Source of the DNA: Franzmannia qiaohouensis
GTDB taxonomy: Bacteria; Pseudomonadota; Gammaproteobacteria; Pseudomonadales; Halomonadaceae
Assembly: GCF_031451695.1 (NCBI RefSeq)
Contig: NZ_JARWAM010000005.1
Span: forward strand, 262,991 to 326,990
DNA: 64,000 nt
Direction of reading: 5' to 3'
Under the pieces are notes generated by a model, which saw only the letters and a program-made list of their open reading frames with translations, had not been told where the DNA came from and did not search any database. Made by a program: the position numbers and the translations under genes. Below, in pieces: positions 1 through 6,725 of this stretch. Position 1 is the stretch's first letter. Every line of letters begins with the position of its first letter.

Positions 1-418
1 CGCCCTGGCCATGGTGCTCTCGGCCACCGGGCTGTCGCTGCCCGGCCCGCTCTTCCGCATGGTCGATATGCTGGCTACCGCGGCGGCGCCGGCGGCGCTG
101 TTCGTGATCGGCGGCGCCCTCTACGGCCTCAAGCCCAAGGGCATGGGCCGCGACATCGGCCAGATCGTGCTCGGCAAGCTGATCCTGCACCCGCTGGCGG
201 TGCTGACGATGATCCTGCTGCTGCCGCCCATGGACCCGCTGCTGATGGCCGGCGCCCTGCTGTTCGCCAGTGCGCCGATGATCAGCGTCTACCCGCTATT
301 TGGCCAGCGCTACGGGGTCGGCAATATCACCGCCGCGGCGATGATGGTCACCACCCTGGCCTCCTTTATCACCCTCAGCGTGGCGATCTGGCTGCTTAGC
401 CTGGCTGGGCTCATCTGA
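1..418 (+). CDS. AEC family auxin-efflux-type transporter, C-terminal part
   Basis: This is the 3' end of a gene that begins before the window; the frame is open from base 2 and stops at 416-418. The visible 138 residues form about four hydrophobic helices typical of the second half of AEC/Mem_trans permeases (COG0679). They include the family-like stretch APAALFVIGGALYG and a later segment with small residues, FASAPMISVYPLFG. AEC proteins are inner-membrane secondary carriers, often for organic or amino acids; the substrate cannot be told here. A second, different AEC gene lies at 61697-62581. An ATG at 11 is internal and not the start. Confidence 0.75.
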   Translation, partial: ALAMVLSATGLSLPGPLFRMVDMLATAAAPAALFVIGGALYGLKPKGMGRDIGQIVLGKLILHPLAVLTMILLLPPMDPLLMAGALLFASAPMISVYPLFGQRYGVGNITAAAMMVTTLASFITLSVAIWLLSLAGLI

Positions 419-477
419 TCTCTCGCATAGTTCGTTAGCCTGCTAGGCTAAAGCCTTGTCTCTTCACTGAGAGCCCC

Positions 478-1368
478 ATGGCAACACCTCCCGACCTCAC
501 GGTATCGCTCGCTGGCGACCGCCCGCTACGCGGCATCGGCTTCATGCTCGCCGCCGGGCTGCTGTTCGTGCTGCTCGACACCGGCGTCAAGCTGCTCGGC
601 CAGGACTACTCGCCTATCCAGGTGGTGTGGGCGCGCTACGCCGGGCACATGCTGGTGCTGGGCGGCTATCTGGCCTGGCTGGGCTGGCCGCGCTGCCGCG
701 CGCTGATGCATACCGAGTCGCTGCTGGGGCAGGTGCTGCGCGGCCTGCTGCTATTCGGCGCCAGCACCTTCGCCTATCTGGCGCTGCGCGACCTGCCTCT
801 ACTGCAGGTCTACGTAGTCAATTTCAGCGCGCCGCTGCTGGTCACCCTGCTGGCGATTCCGCTGCTCAAGGAGCGCGTGACGCTTGCTCGGGGTGCGGCG
901 GTGGTGGTGGGCTTCATCGGTGTGATCATCGCCGTGGGGCCTGTCGACTGGCGCGCCCAGCCAGCGGCACTGCTGCCGTTCGGCATGACGCTGTGCTTCG
1001 CGCTCTACCAGCTGACCACACGGCGCTTCGGCCGCCACGACCACCCGCTGACCTCGCTGTTCTACGCCGGCCTGGCCGGCGCCCTGGTCAGCAGCGCCGT
1101 GGTGCCGCTGCTCTGGACGCCCATCGCGCTCGGTGACATGCCGTTGTTTCTGATGGTCGGGCTGCTTGGCGCGGTCAGCCAGCTGGCACTGATCCTCGCC
1201 ATGCGCTGCGCGCCGGCCTCGCTGGTCTCGCCGTTCCTCTACACCCAGATCGTATGGGCCTCGCTGTTCGGCTACCTGGTGTTCGGCGACGTGCCGCTGC
1301 TGCAGGTCTACCTCGGCGCCGTGCTGATCATCGGCGCCGGGATATTTCTCGCTACGCGACGGACTTGA
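478..1368 (+). CDS. DMT superfamily (EamA) transporter
   Basis: A 296-residue inner-membrane protein with about ten hydrophobic helices arranged as two EamA repeats (roughly residues 15-150 and 160-290). This is the normal size and design for drug/metabolite exporters of the RhaT/YdcZ type. The first repeat ends in the conserved motif LLAIPLLKERVT and the second in LVFGDVPLLQVYLGAVLIIGAG, the usual placement of a charged residue before the last helix of each half. Members export amino acids or metabolites; no substrate is suggested by the neighbours. The gene stands alone 59 bases after the AEC gene and converges on napC with only 7 bases between stops. The start ATG has only a weak Shine-Dalgarno (GAGAG). 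Confidence 0.8.
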   Translation: MATPPDLTVSLAGDRPLRGIGFMLAAGLLFVLLDTGVKLLGQDYSPIQVVWARYAGHMLVLGGYLAWLGWPRCRALMHTESLLGQVLRGLLLFGASTFAYLALRDLPLLQVYVVNFSAPLLVTLLAIPLLKERVTLARGAAVVVGFIGVIIAVGPVDWRAQPAALLPFGMTLCFALYQLTTRRFGRHDHPLTSLFYAGLAGALVSSAVVPLLWTPIALGDMPLFLMVGLLGAVSQLALILAMRCAPASLVSPFLYTQIVWASLFGYLVFGDVPLLQVYLGAVLIIGAGIFLATRRT

Positions 1369-1375
1369 GCGAAGC

Positions 1376-2059
1376 CTAAGGCGCTGTAAGTTGACTGGGC
1401 ACGGCCGCCTCGGCGCGACCCAGATGCGTCACCCACGAGATCACGTCGGGAATGCCCGCTTCCAGGGCGGCCGCCTCGTAGCCGCCGTGATGCCCGGCGG
1501 GCAGGTCGTGGGCGATGCCCTTGTGGCAGTCGATGCAGGTCGCCTCGCCGCTGGCCAATGAGGTGGAGTGGGCGCGGGCCGCGCGGCTGCTCTGGGCGGT
1601 AAAGTCCATGTGTTCGAACTCATGACAGTTGCGGCACTCCAGCGAGTCGTTGGCCTCGAGCCGCGCCCACTCACGCTGGGCCAGCTCCAGGCGCTTCTCC
1701 TCGAACTGCTCCTCGGTGCGGATGGTGCCGAACACCCAGCCCCACACCTCCTTGGAGGCCTCCATCTTGCGCGCGATCTTGTGGGTCCAGCCGTGGGGCA
1801 CATGGCAGTCGGCGCACTGCGCCCTGACCCCGGAGCGGTTGGTGTAGTGGATGGTGTCCTGCATCTCACGCAGCGGGTTGCGCTCCATCTCGTGGCACGC
1901 GACACAGAACTGCTGGGTATTGGTGGCCTCCATGGCGGTGTTGAAGCCGCCCCAGAAGATGATCCCGGCGATGAAGCCGCCCAGGGTCAGGAACCCCAGG
2001 CTGAAGTGCACGCTGGGGCGGGTGAGCAGCCGCCAGTAGCGGCCCAGCCAGCGCTTCAT
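1376..2059 (-). CDS. napC: NapC tetraheme quinol dehydrogenase
   Basis: Membrane-anchored c-type cytochrome that oxidises quinol and passes electrons to the NapAB nitrate reductase in the periplasm. The 227-residue protein starts with an N-terminal anchor helix (about 18-40) followed by four CxxCH heme sites at 52-56, 82-86, 142-146 and 175-179, as in the NapC/NirT family. The start ATG overlaps the napB stop by four bases (ATGA), so translation is probably coupled. It is the last gene of napEFDABC; no napGH is present, so NapC should be the only quinol entry point. No clear terminator follows before the convergent DMT gene. Confidence 0.96.
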   Translation of the reverse strand: MKRWLGRYWRLLTRPSVHFSLGFLTLGGFIAGIIFWGGFNTAMEATNTQQFCVACHEMERNPLREMQDTIHYTNRSGVRAQCADCHVPHGWTHKIARKMEASKEVWGWVFGTIRTEEQFEEKRLELAQREWARLEANDSLECRNCHEFEHMDFTAQSSRAARAHSTSLASGEATCIDCHKGIAHDLPAGHHGGYEAAALEAGIPDVISWVTHLGRAEAAVPSQLTAP

Positions 2060-2544
2060 GGCTCACCTCCCTGGCTGTCGCGGAGCATCTCGCCGAGCAC
2101 CTGGTCGACGGTCTGGAAGCGGTTTTCTACCAGCGGCGCGGCGTCGGTCTGGGGCACATGGCACTGGGTGCAGAAGTAGCGGTCGGGGGAGACCGCCGCC
2201 AGCACCTGCTTGTGGCGGTCCATGAAGTGGGTGACGCTGACCATCGGCGCCCCGGCGCGCACCGCGTTCTCGCGGCTGTGGCAGGTCAGGCACTGGTTGT
2301 GGCGCAGGTCGACCTGGTAGTCGCGAATATTGTGCGGCACCACCGGCGGCTGCTCGGGGTAGTTGAGTACCTCGCGCCCCGACTCGCGGGACTCGCCGGC
2401 CATCGGCGGGGCCGGCAGGGTCTCGGCCACGGTGCCGCCCTGGCGCAGGCCATCCGGCGCCGAGGGCCGATAGTGCTCCTCGGCAAGTGTCATGCCTGCC
2501 CAGGCCAAGGTGGCGGAGAGGCATAGAGCGGTAAGCCTTTTCAT
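2056..2544 (-). CDS. napB: NapB diheme electron-transfer subunit
   Basis: Small periplasmic cytochrome subunit that shuttles electrons from NapC to the NapA active site. The start is taken at 2544, giving 162 residues with a Sec signal peptide (about 1-21, ending MTLAEE). A longer reading frame upstream is only the antisense of napA's neighbouring frame. Two CxxCH heme sites are at 85-89 and 125-129, with candidate distal His ligands in HNIRDYQ and VTHFMDRH, as in the family. It sits 23 bases after napA and overlaps napC by four bases. Confidence 0.95.
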   Translation of the reverse strand: MKRLTALCLSATLAWAGMTLAEEHYRPSAPDGLRQGGTVAETLPAPPMAGESRESGREVLNYPEQPPVVPHNIRDYQVDLRHNQCLTCHSRENAVRAGAPMVSVTHFMDRHKQVLAAVSPDRYFCTQCHVPQTDAAPLVENRFQTVDQVLGEMLRDSQGGEP

Positions 2545-2567
2545 CGCATTTCTCCTTGCTGGCGGCC

Positions 2568-5075
2568 TCAGGCCAGGTTGAGCAACTCCAGGCGCACCGC
2601 ACACTTCTTGAAGTCGGTCTGCTTGGAGATCGGGTCGGTGGCGTCCAGCACCAGCTTGTTGATTAGCCGGTTGGCGTCGAAGAACGGTACATAGACCAGC
2701 CCCTGGGGCGGCCGCACTCGGCCGCGGGTCTCGACCCGCAGGCGGATCTCGCCGCGCCGGCTGGTGACCTTGACCTCGCTGCCGCGCCGCACGCCCTCGG
2801 CGCGGGCGTCCTCGGGATGCATGTAGAGCAGCGCCTCGGGCACTGCGCGGTGCAGCTCCGGCACCCGGCGGGTCATCGAGCCGGTGTGCCAGTGCTCCAG
2901 CACGCGTCCGGTGCACAGCCAGTAGGGGAAGTCATCGTCGGGGCGCTCCGGGGCCGGCTCGTCGGGCACCGCGAAGATCAGCGCGCGGTCGTCGGGCTTG
3001 GCGTAGAACTGCACGCCGCGGCCCTCCTCGACGTAGGGGTCGTAGCCCTCGCGGTAGCGCCACAGGGTCTCCTGGCCGCCCACCACCGGCCAGCGCTTGC
3101 CGCGGGTCTGGTGGTAGACGTCGAAGTCGTCGAGGTCCTTGCCCTTGCCGCGACCGAAGCGAGCATACTCCTCGAACAGCCCCTTCTGGACGTAGAACCC
3201 CAGCTCCTCGGCCTCCTGGTTGGCGTAGCCCTCCTCCATGTCGGAGAGCGGGTAGCGGTCGACCTGGCCATTGGCGTAGAGCAGCTCGAACAGCGTCTTG
3301 TCGCGCAGCTCGGGGGCCGCTTCGAGCAGCTCCTCGGGCCACACCTCGTCGACGCGGATGCGCTTGGCCAGCGCCAGGGTCTGCCACAGGTCGGAGCGCG
3401 CCTCGCCGGGGGCATTGACCAGCTGGTGGAAGAACTGGGTACGCCGCTCGGAGTTGCCGAAGGCGCCCTCCTTCTCGACCCAGCTGGCGGCCGGCAGGAT
3501 CAGGTCGGCGGACTGCGCCGAGGCGGTGGGATAGATGTCCGAGACGATCACGAAGGCCTCGGGGTTGCGCCAGCCGGGCAGGATTTCCTCCATGGTGTTG
3601 GGGCCGGCGTGCATGTTGTTGCACACCTGGGTCCAGTAGACCTTGATCTCGCCGTCCTTGAGCCTGCGGCTCTGCTCCACGGCGTGAAAGCCGACCCGCT
3701 CGGGGATGGTACCCTCGGGCAGCAGCCAGATCTCCTCGGCGTCGCGGCGATGCTCGGGGTTGGTGACCACGCGGTCAGCGGGCAGACGGTGGGCGAAGGT
3801 GCCCACCTCGCGGGCGGTGCCGCAGGCCGAGGGCTGGCCGGTGAGCGAGAAGGGGCTGTTGCCGGGCTCGGAGATCTTGCCGGTGAGCAGGTGCAGGTTG
3901 TAGATCAGGTTGTTCACCCACACCCCGCGGGTGTGCTGGTTGACGCCCATGGTCCAGAAGGTCATGACCTTGGTGTCGGGGTCGGCATAGAGCTCGGCGA
4001 GCTGCTCCAACCGGCGTTCCGACACGCCGGACTCCCGGGCGGCGCGCTCGAGGGTGTAGTCGGCGACGTAGTCGGCGAACTCATCGAAGCTCATCTCCGA
4101 CCAGGAGTTGGCGTTGTCGGCGTTGGCCGCGGCCTGCTGCAGCGGATGCTCGTCGCGCAGGCCGTAGCCGATGTCGTCCACCCCCCGGGCGAAGCCGACG
4201 TGGCTATCGACGAAGTCGCGATCGACGTTGCCGCTCTGGATGATGTGGTTGGCGATGTAGTTGAGGATCACGATGTCGGCGTTGGGCGTCATCACCATGG
4301 GGATGTCGGCCAGGTCGAAGCTGCGATGCTCGTAGGTGGAGAGCACCGCCACCCGGGTATCCGGGTAGGAGAGCCGGCGGTCGGTGACCCGGGTCCACAG
4401 CACCGGGTGCATCTCGGCCATGTTCGAGCCCCACAGCACGAAGGCGTCGGCATGCTCGATATCGTCGTAGACGCCCATCGGCTCGTCGGAGCCGAAGCTG
4501 CGCATGAAGCCGAACACCGCCGAGGCCATGCAGTGGCGGGCGTTGGGATCGATGTTGTTGGTGCGCAGGCCGGCCTTGAACAGCTTGCTGGCGGCATAGC
4601 CTTCCCAGATCGTCCACTGCCCGGAGCCGAACATCGCCACGCTATCCGGACCGTGCTCGCGGATCGCCTGCTTGAACTTGTCGGCCATCACGTCCAGCGC
4701 CTCGTCCCAGGACACCGCCTCGAAGTCGCCGTCCTTGGCATAGGCGCCGTTGCGCTTACGCAGCAGCGGCTGGGTCAGGCGGTCCTCGCCGTAGAGGATC
4801 TTCGACAGGAAGTAGCCCTTGACGCAGTTCAGCCCGCGGTTGACCTCGGAGTGGATATCGCCGTGAGTGGCGACGATGCGGTCGTTCTGGGTGGCGACCA
4901 TGACGCTGCAGCCGACCCCGCAGAAGCGGCACGGCGCCTTGTTCCAGTTGAGCCGGGTCAGCTCGGCGTTGGTGATCAGGTTGGTGGCCCCGGCGGGGAT
5001 CGCGATCCCCGCGCTGGCGGCGGCCACGGCGGCCGCATTGGCCTTTACGAATTCGCGACGTGTCAGTTTCATCAT
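2568..5075 (-). CDS. napA: NapA periplasmic nitrate reductase, catalytic subunit
   Basis: Molybdopterin enzyme that reduces nitrate to nitrite in the periplasm. At 835 residues it matches the usual ~830. It opens with a Tat signal (RREFVK at 6-11, followed by an Ala-rich stretch to about 30), so it is exported folded with its cofactor. The N-terminal [4Fe-4S] site uses C49, C52, C56 and C84 (CxxCxxxC...C). The molybdenum ligand is predicted to be C182 in the stretch PNARHCMAS, as in E. coli NapA. The C-terminal domain has the molydopterin-dinucleotide-binding motif around CTGRVLEHWHTGSMT. The start ATG overlaps napD by four bases; an alternative start one codon later is equally possible. Confidence 0.97.
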   Translation of the reverse strand: MMKLTRREFVKANAAAVAAASAGIAIPAGATNLITNAELTRLNWNKAPCRFCGVGCSVMVATQNDRIVATHGDIHSEVNRGLNCVKGYFLSKILYGEDRLTQPLLRKRNGAYAKDGDFEAVSWDEALDVMADKFKQAIREHGPDSVAMFGSGQWTIWEGYAASKLFKAGLRTNNIDPNARHCMASAVFGFMRSFGSDEPMGVYDDIEHADAFVLWGSNMAEMHPVLWTRVTDRRLSYPDTRVAVLSTYEHRSFDLADIPMVMTPNADIVILNYIANHIIQSGNVDRDFVDSHVGFARGVDDIGYGLRDEHPLQQAAANADNANSWSEMSFDEFADYVADYTLERAARESGVSERRLEQLAELYADPDTKVMTFWTMGVNQHTRGVWVNNLIYNLHLLTGKISEPGNSPFSLTGQPSACGTAREVGTFAHRLPADRVVTNPEHRRDAEEIWLLPEGTIPERVGFHAVEQSRRLKDGEIKVYWTQVCNNMHAGPNTMEEILPGWRNPEAFVIVSDIYPTASAQSADLILPAASWVEKEGAFGNSERRTQFFHQLVNAPGEARSDLWQTLALAKRIRVDEVWPEELLEAAPELRDKTLFELLYANGQVDRYPLSDMEEGYANQEAEELGFYVQKGLFEEYARFGRGKGKDLDDFDVYHQTRGKRWPVVGGQETLWRYREGYDPYVEEGRGVQFYAKPDDRALIFAVPDEPAPERPDDDFPYWLCTGRVLEHWHTGSMTRRVPELHRAVPEALLYMHPEDARAEGVRRGSEVKVTSRRGEIRLRVETRGRVRPPQGLVYVPFFDANRLINKLVLDATDPISKQTDFKKCAVRLELLNLA

Positions 5076-5350
5076 GCCCCCTCATGCGGTTCATCGGCGG
5101 TGGCCGGGTCGAGCAACTGGTGGTAGACCAGCGCCGCGCCGAGCACGCCGGGCCGTGTCTGTACGGCATCGATCAGGTCGAGCGCACGGCTCTCCTGATG
5201 GCTCTCCACCACTGCCACCAGCTTGCCCGCGGCGTCCTCGCCACGGACCTCGCAGTCGCCGGCGGCATTCAGCCAGGCGGCCACCTCCGCCAGCCGCGGT
5301 GGCCGGACATGGACGATAAAGCTGGCGATATGCAGCGTCTCTTGGCTCAT
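5072..5350 (-). CDS. napD: NapD chaperone for NapA
   Basis: Cytoplasmic 92-residue ferredoxin-fold chaperone that binds the Tat signal peptide of NapA and delays export until the molybdenum cofactor is in place. The N-terminal pattern HIASFIVHVRP and the mid-protein VVESHQESRALDLIDAVQ with PGVLGAALVYH match the family. It overlaps napA by four bases downstream and napF by four bases upstream, the tight coupling expected for a chaperone made with its client. Confidence 0.92.
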   Translation of the reverse strand: MSQETLHIASFIVHVRPPRLAEVAAWLNAAGDCEVRGEDAAGKLVAVVESHQESRALDLIDAVQTRPGVLGAALVYHQLLDPATADEPHEGA

Positions 5351-5865
5351 CGGCGCGCTCCGGGTTGCACAGGGCCGTTGTCGGCCAGGGTGATGGCATC
5401 GTTAGGGCACACCGCCAGGCAGGCCCCGCAGCCGCGGCAGGCCTCGCTGTCGATGTGCGGCTGCGGCGGGCGGCCCAGCGCCGGTGGAAAGCGGATGGCG
5501 CGCCACTCGCAGGCGTCCTGGCAGGCCTGGCAGTGAATCTGTGCCAGCGCCAGGCAGTTGGCCTCGAGCTGCGCGTGCCAGGGAAACGCCTGGCGCTGGG
5601 TATCGAAGACGTCCGCCTCGCACACCGCAGCGCAGTCGCCGCACAGCGAGCAGCCGTCGTCATCGAAGCGGATCTCGGGAAAACCGCCGCCGCCGCGTAC
5701 CAGCACGCCTTCCAGGCAGGCGTCGATGCAGGCATCGCAGCCGGTGCAGCGCTGGGTCAGGTCAGCGGCGGTCCATGGTGGCCGGCGCACCGCGGGGCGG
5801 CCGCTCAAGGTGCGGAAGAACTGGCGGCGATCCGAATGGCGATGCGCCTTGTTGTTATGGGTCAT
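5347..5865 (-). CDS. napF: NapF ferredoxin-type accessory protein
   Basis: Cytoplasmic polyferredoxin thought to help insert or reduce the iron-sulfur cluster of NapA before export. The 172 residues carry three clear four-cysteine clusters: C40/C43/C46/C50, C72/C75/C78/C82 and C143/C146/C149/C153. A further Cys group, C104/C112/C115/C119, lies between the second and third. The extra group fits the NapF pattern rather than a plain 2[4Fe-4S] ferredoxin. The N-terminus RRQFFRTLSG resembles the RR-containing start seen in other NapF proteins. It follows napE by 12 bases and overlaps napD. Confidence 0.93.
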   Translation of the reverse strand: MTHNNKAHRHSDRRQFFRTLSGRPAVRRPPWTAADLTQRCTGCDACIDACLEGVLVRGGGGFPEIRFDDDGCSLCGDCAAVCEADVFDTQRQAFPWHAQLEANCLALAQIHCQACQDACEWRAIRFPPALGRPPQPHIDSEACRGCGACLAVCPNDAITLADNGPVQPGARR

Positions 5866-5877
5866 GGCGTCACCGAC

Positions 5878-6051
5878 TCAACCGGGAGGACCGGGCGGGC
5901 CGGCGATCATCTGGTAGATCCACACCGCGAAGCCGTAGCTGCCGACCACCGCCACGGCGAGAATCGGGAACAGCAGCACGCAGATGAACAGAAACAGCTT
6001 CAGCTCTTGTCGCTTGCGCACCGACGGCGCAACGCTGTCGGGGTCGCTCAT
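5878..6051 (-). CDS. napE: NapE small membrane protein
   Basis: A 57-residue protein with a single central membrane helix (about 19-43) and a Pro/Gly-rich tail, matching NapE/TorE-like subunits found at the head of napEFDABC operons. Its role in nitrate reduction is not well defined. The ATG at 6051 is chosen because a GAGGAAAG Shine-Dalgarno sits about six bases upstream; a longer frame from 6093 lacks one. It is the first gene of the operon, 91 bases downstream of an FNR-like site. Confidence 0.85.
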   Translation of the reverse strand: MSDPDSVAPSVRKRQELKLFLFICVLLFPILAVAVVGSYGFAVWIYQMIAGPPGPPG

Positions 6052-6106
6052 GGCACTTTCCTCGCTGGGTGTGGGCCTGGCGGGGTGTGACAAACCACCG
6101 CATACC

Positions 6107-6155
6107 CCTGTCAGCCTAGCGAATTAAGCCCCCTATGCCAGTTGACGCAGATCAA
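6107..6155 (-). promoter_or_regulatory. nap promoter with FNR-type site
   Basis: At 6142-6155 the minus strand reads TTGATCTGCGTCAA, one base off the FNR consensus TTGAT-N4-ATCAA. A possible -10 hexamer TAGGCT lies at 6118-6113, which would place a start near 6107. That puts the FNR site centred about 42 bases upstream, the geometry of a class II activated promoter, and no good -35 is needed. It predicts anaerobic induction of nap by FNR/ANR. The spacing is read directly; the start point is inferred. Confidence 0.65.
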
Positions 6156-6182
6156 GGTTTTGCGAAGCAAGCTTGAAACGCA

Positions 6183-6208
6183 GCGAGCCCGCCAAGGGGC
6201 GGGCTCGC
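6183..6208 (-). terminator. Hairpin terminator after aroQ
   Basis: A perfect 11-bp GC-rich stem (6183-6193 with 6198-6208) with a four-base loop lies 28 bases past the aroQ stop on the minus strand. The T-run behind it is weak (GCGTTTC). It separates the glnE-aroQ unit from the nap promoter. Confidence 0.6.
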
Positions 6209-6235
6209 AGTCGGGCATGATGGTAGCGATGAGAG

Positions 6236-6676
6236 TCAGGCGTCGGCGGCCTTGATCAGTGCGTCCAGCGCGGCCAGGTAGCCCTGGCTGCCGAGGCCGG
6301 CGATCACCCCGTCGGCGCGCAGAGAGACGTAGGAGTGGTGGCGGAAGCTCTCGCGCTTGTGGACGTTGGAGAGATGCACCTCGATGACCTTGCCGTCGAA
6401 GGCGTTGAGGGCGTCAAGGATCGCCACCGAGGTGTGGGTGAAGGCGGCAGGGTTGATGATGATCGCCGCGGTGCCGTCGAGCCTGGCGGCGTGGATGGCA
6501 TCGATCAACGCGCCCTCGTGGTTGCTCTGCAGCGCCTTGACCTCCCAGCCGTTGAAGGCGGCCTTCTCGTACAGACTGTTGTTGATATCGTCGAGGGTCT
6601 CGTGGCCATAGATATCCGGCTCGCGAGTGCCCAGCAGGTTGAGGTTGGGGCCGTGCAGCACCAGTAGTTTATGCAT
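6236..6676 (-). CDS. aroQ: 3-dehydroquinate dehydratase, type II
   Basis: Catalyses the third step of the shikimate pathway, dehydrating 3-dehydroquinate to 3-dehydroshikimate. The 146-residue length is that of the type II dodecameric enzyme. Visible family motifs are HGPNLNLLGTREPDIYG (catalytic Tyr at 23), SNHEGALIDAI, INPAAFTHTS (Asn75, His81) and EVHLSNVHKRESFR (His101, Arg112). The start at 6676 is set by the conserved first residues MHKLLVLHGPN; a longer frame upstream is noise. It lies 49 bases after glnE on the same strand and may be transcribed with it. Confidence 0.96.
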   Translation of the reverse strand: MHKLLVLHGPNLNLLGTREPDIYGHETLDDINNSLYEKAAFNGWEVKALQSNHEGALIDAIHAARLDGTAAIIINPAAFTHTSVAILDALNAFDGKVIEVHLSNVHKRESFRHHSYVSLRADGVIAGLGSQGYLAALDALIKAADA

Positions 6677-6725
6677 CGTCTTTGGGTTCCCATCGGTGAT
6701 GATCGAATTGACTAGCTTGAGTGCC

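Noticed and set aside
2817..5126. Long plus-strand open frame opposite napA (769 codons)
   Set aside because: It is the antisense of napA in a GC-rich genome. The translation is rich in Val, Gly, His and Gln with no recognisable domain or ribosome site, while napA is unmistakable.
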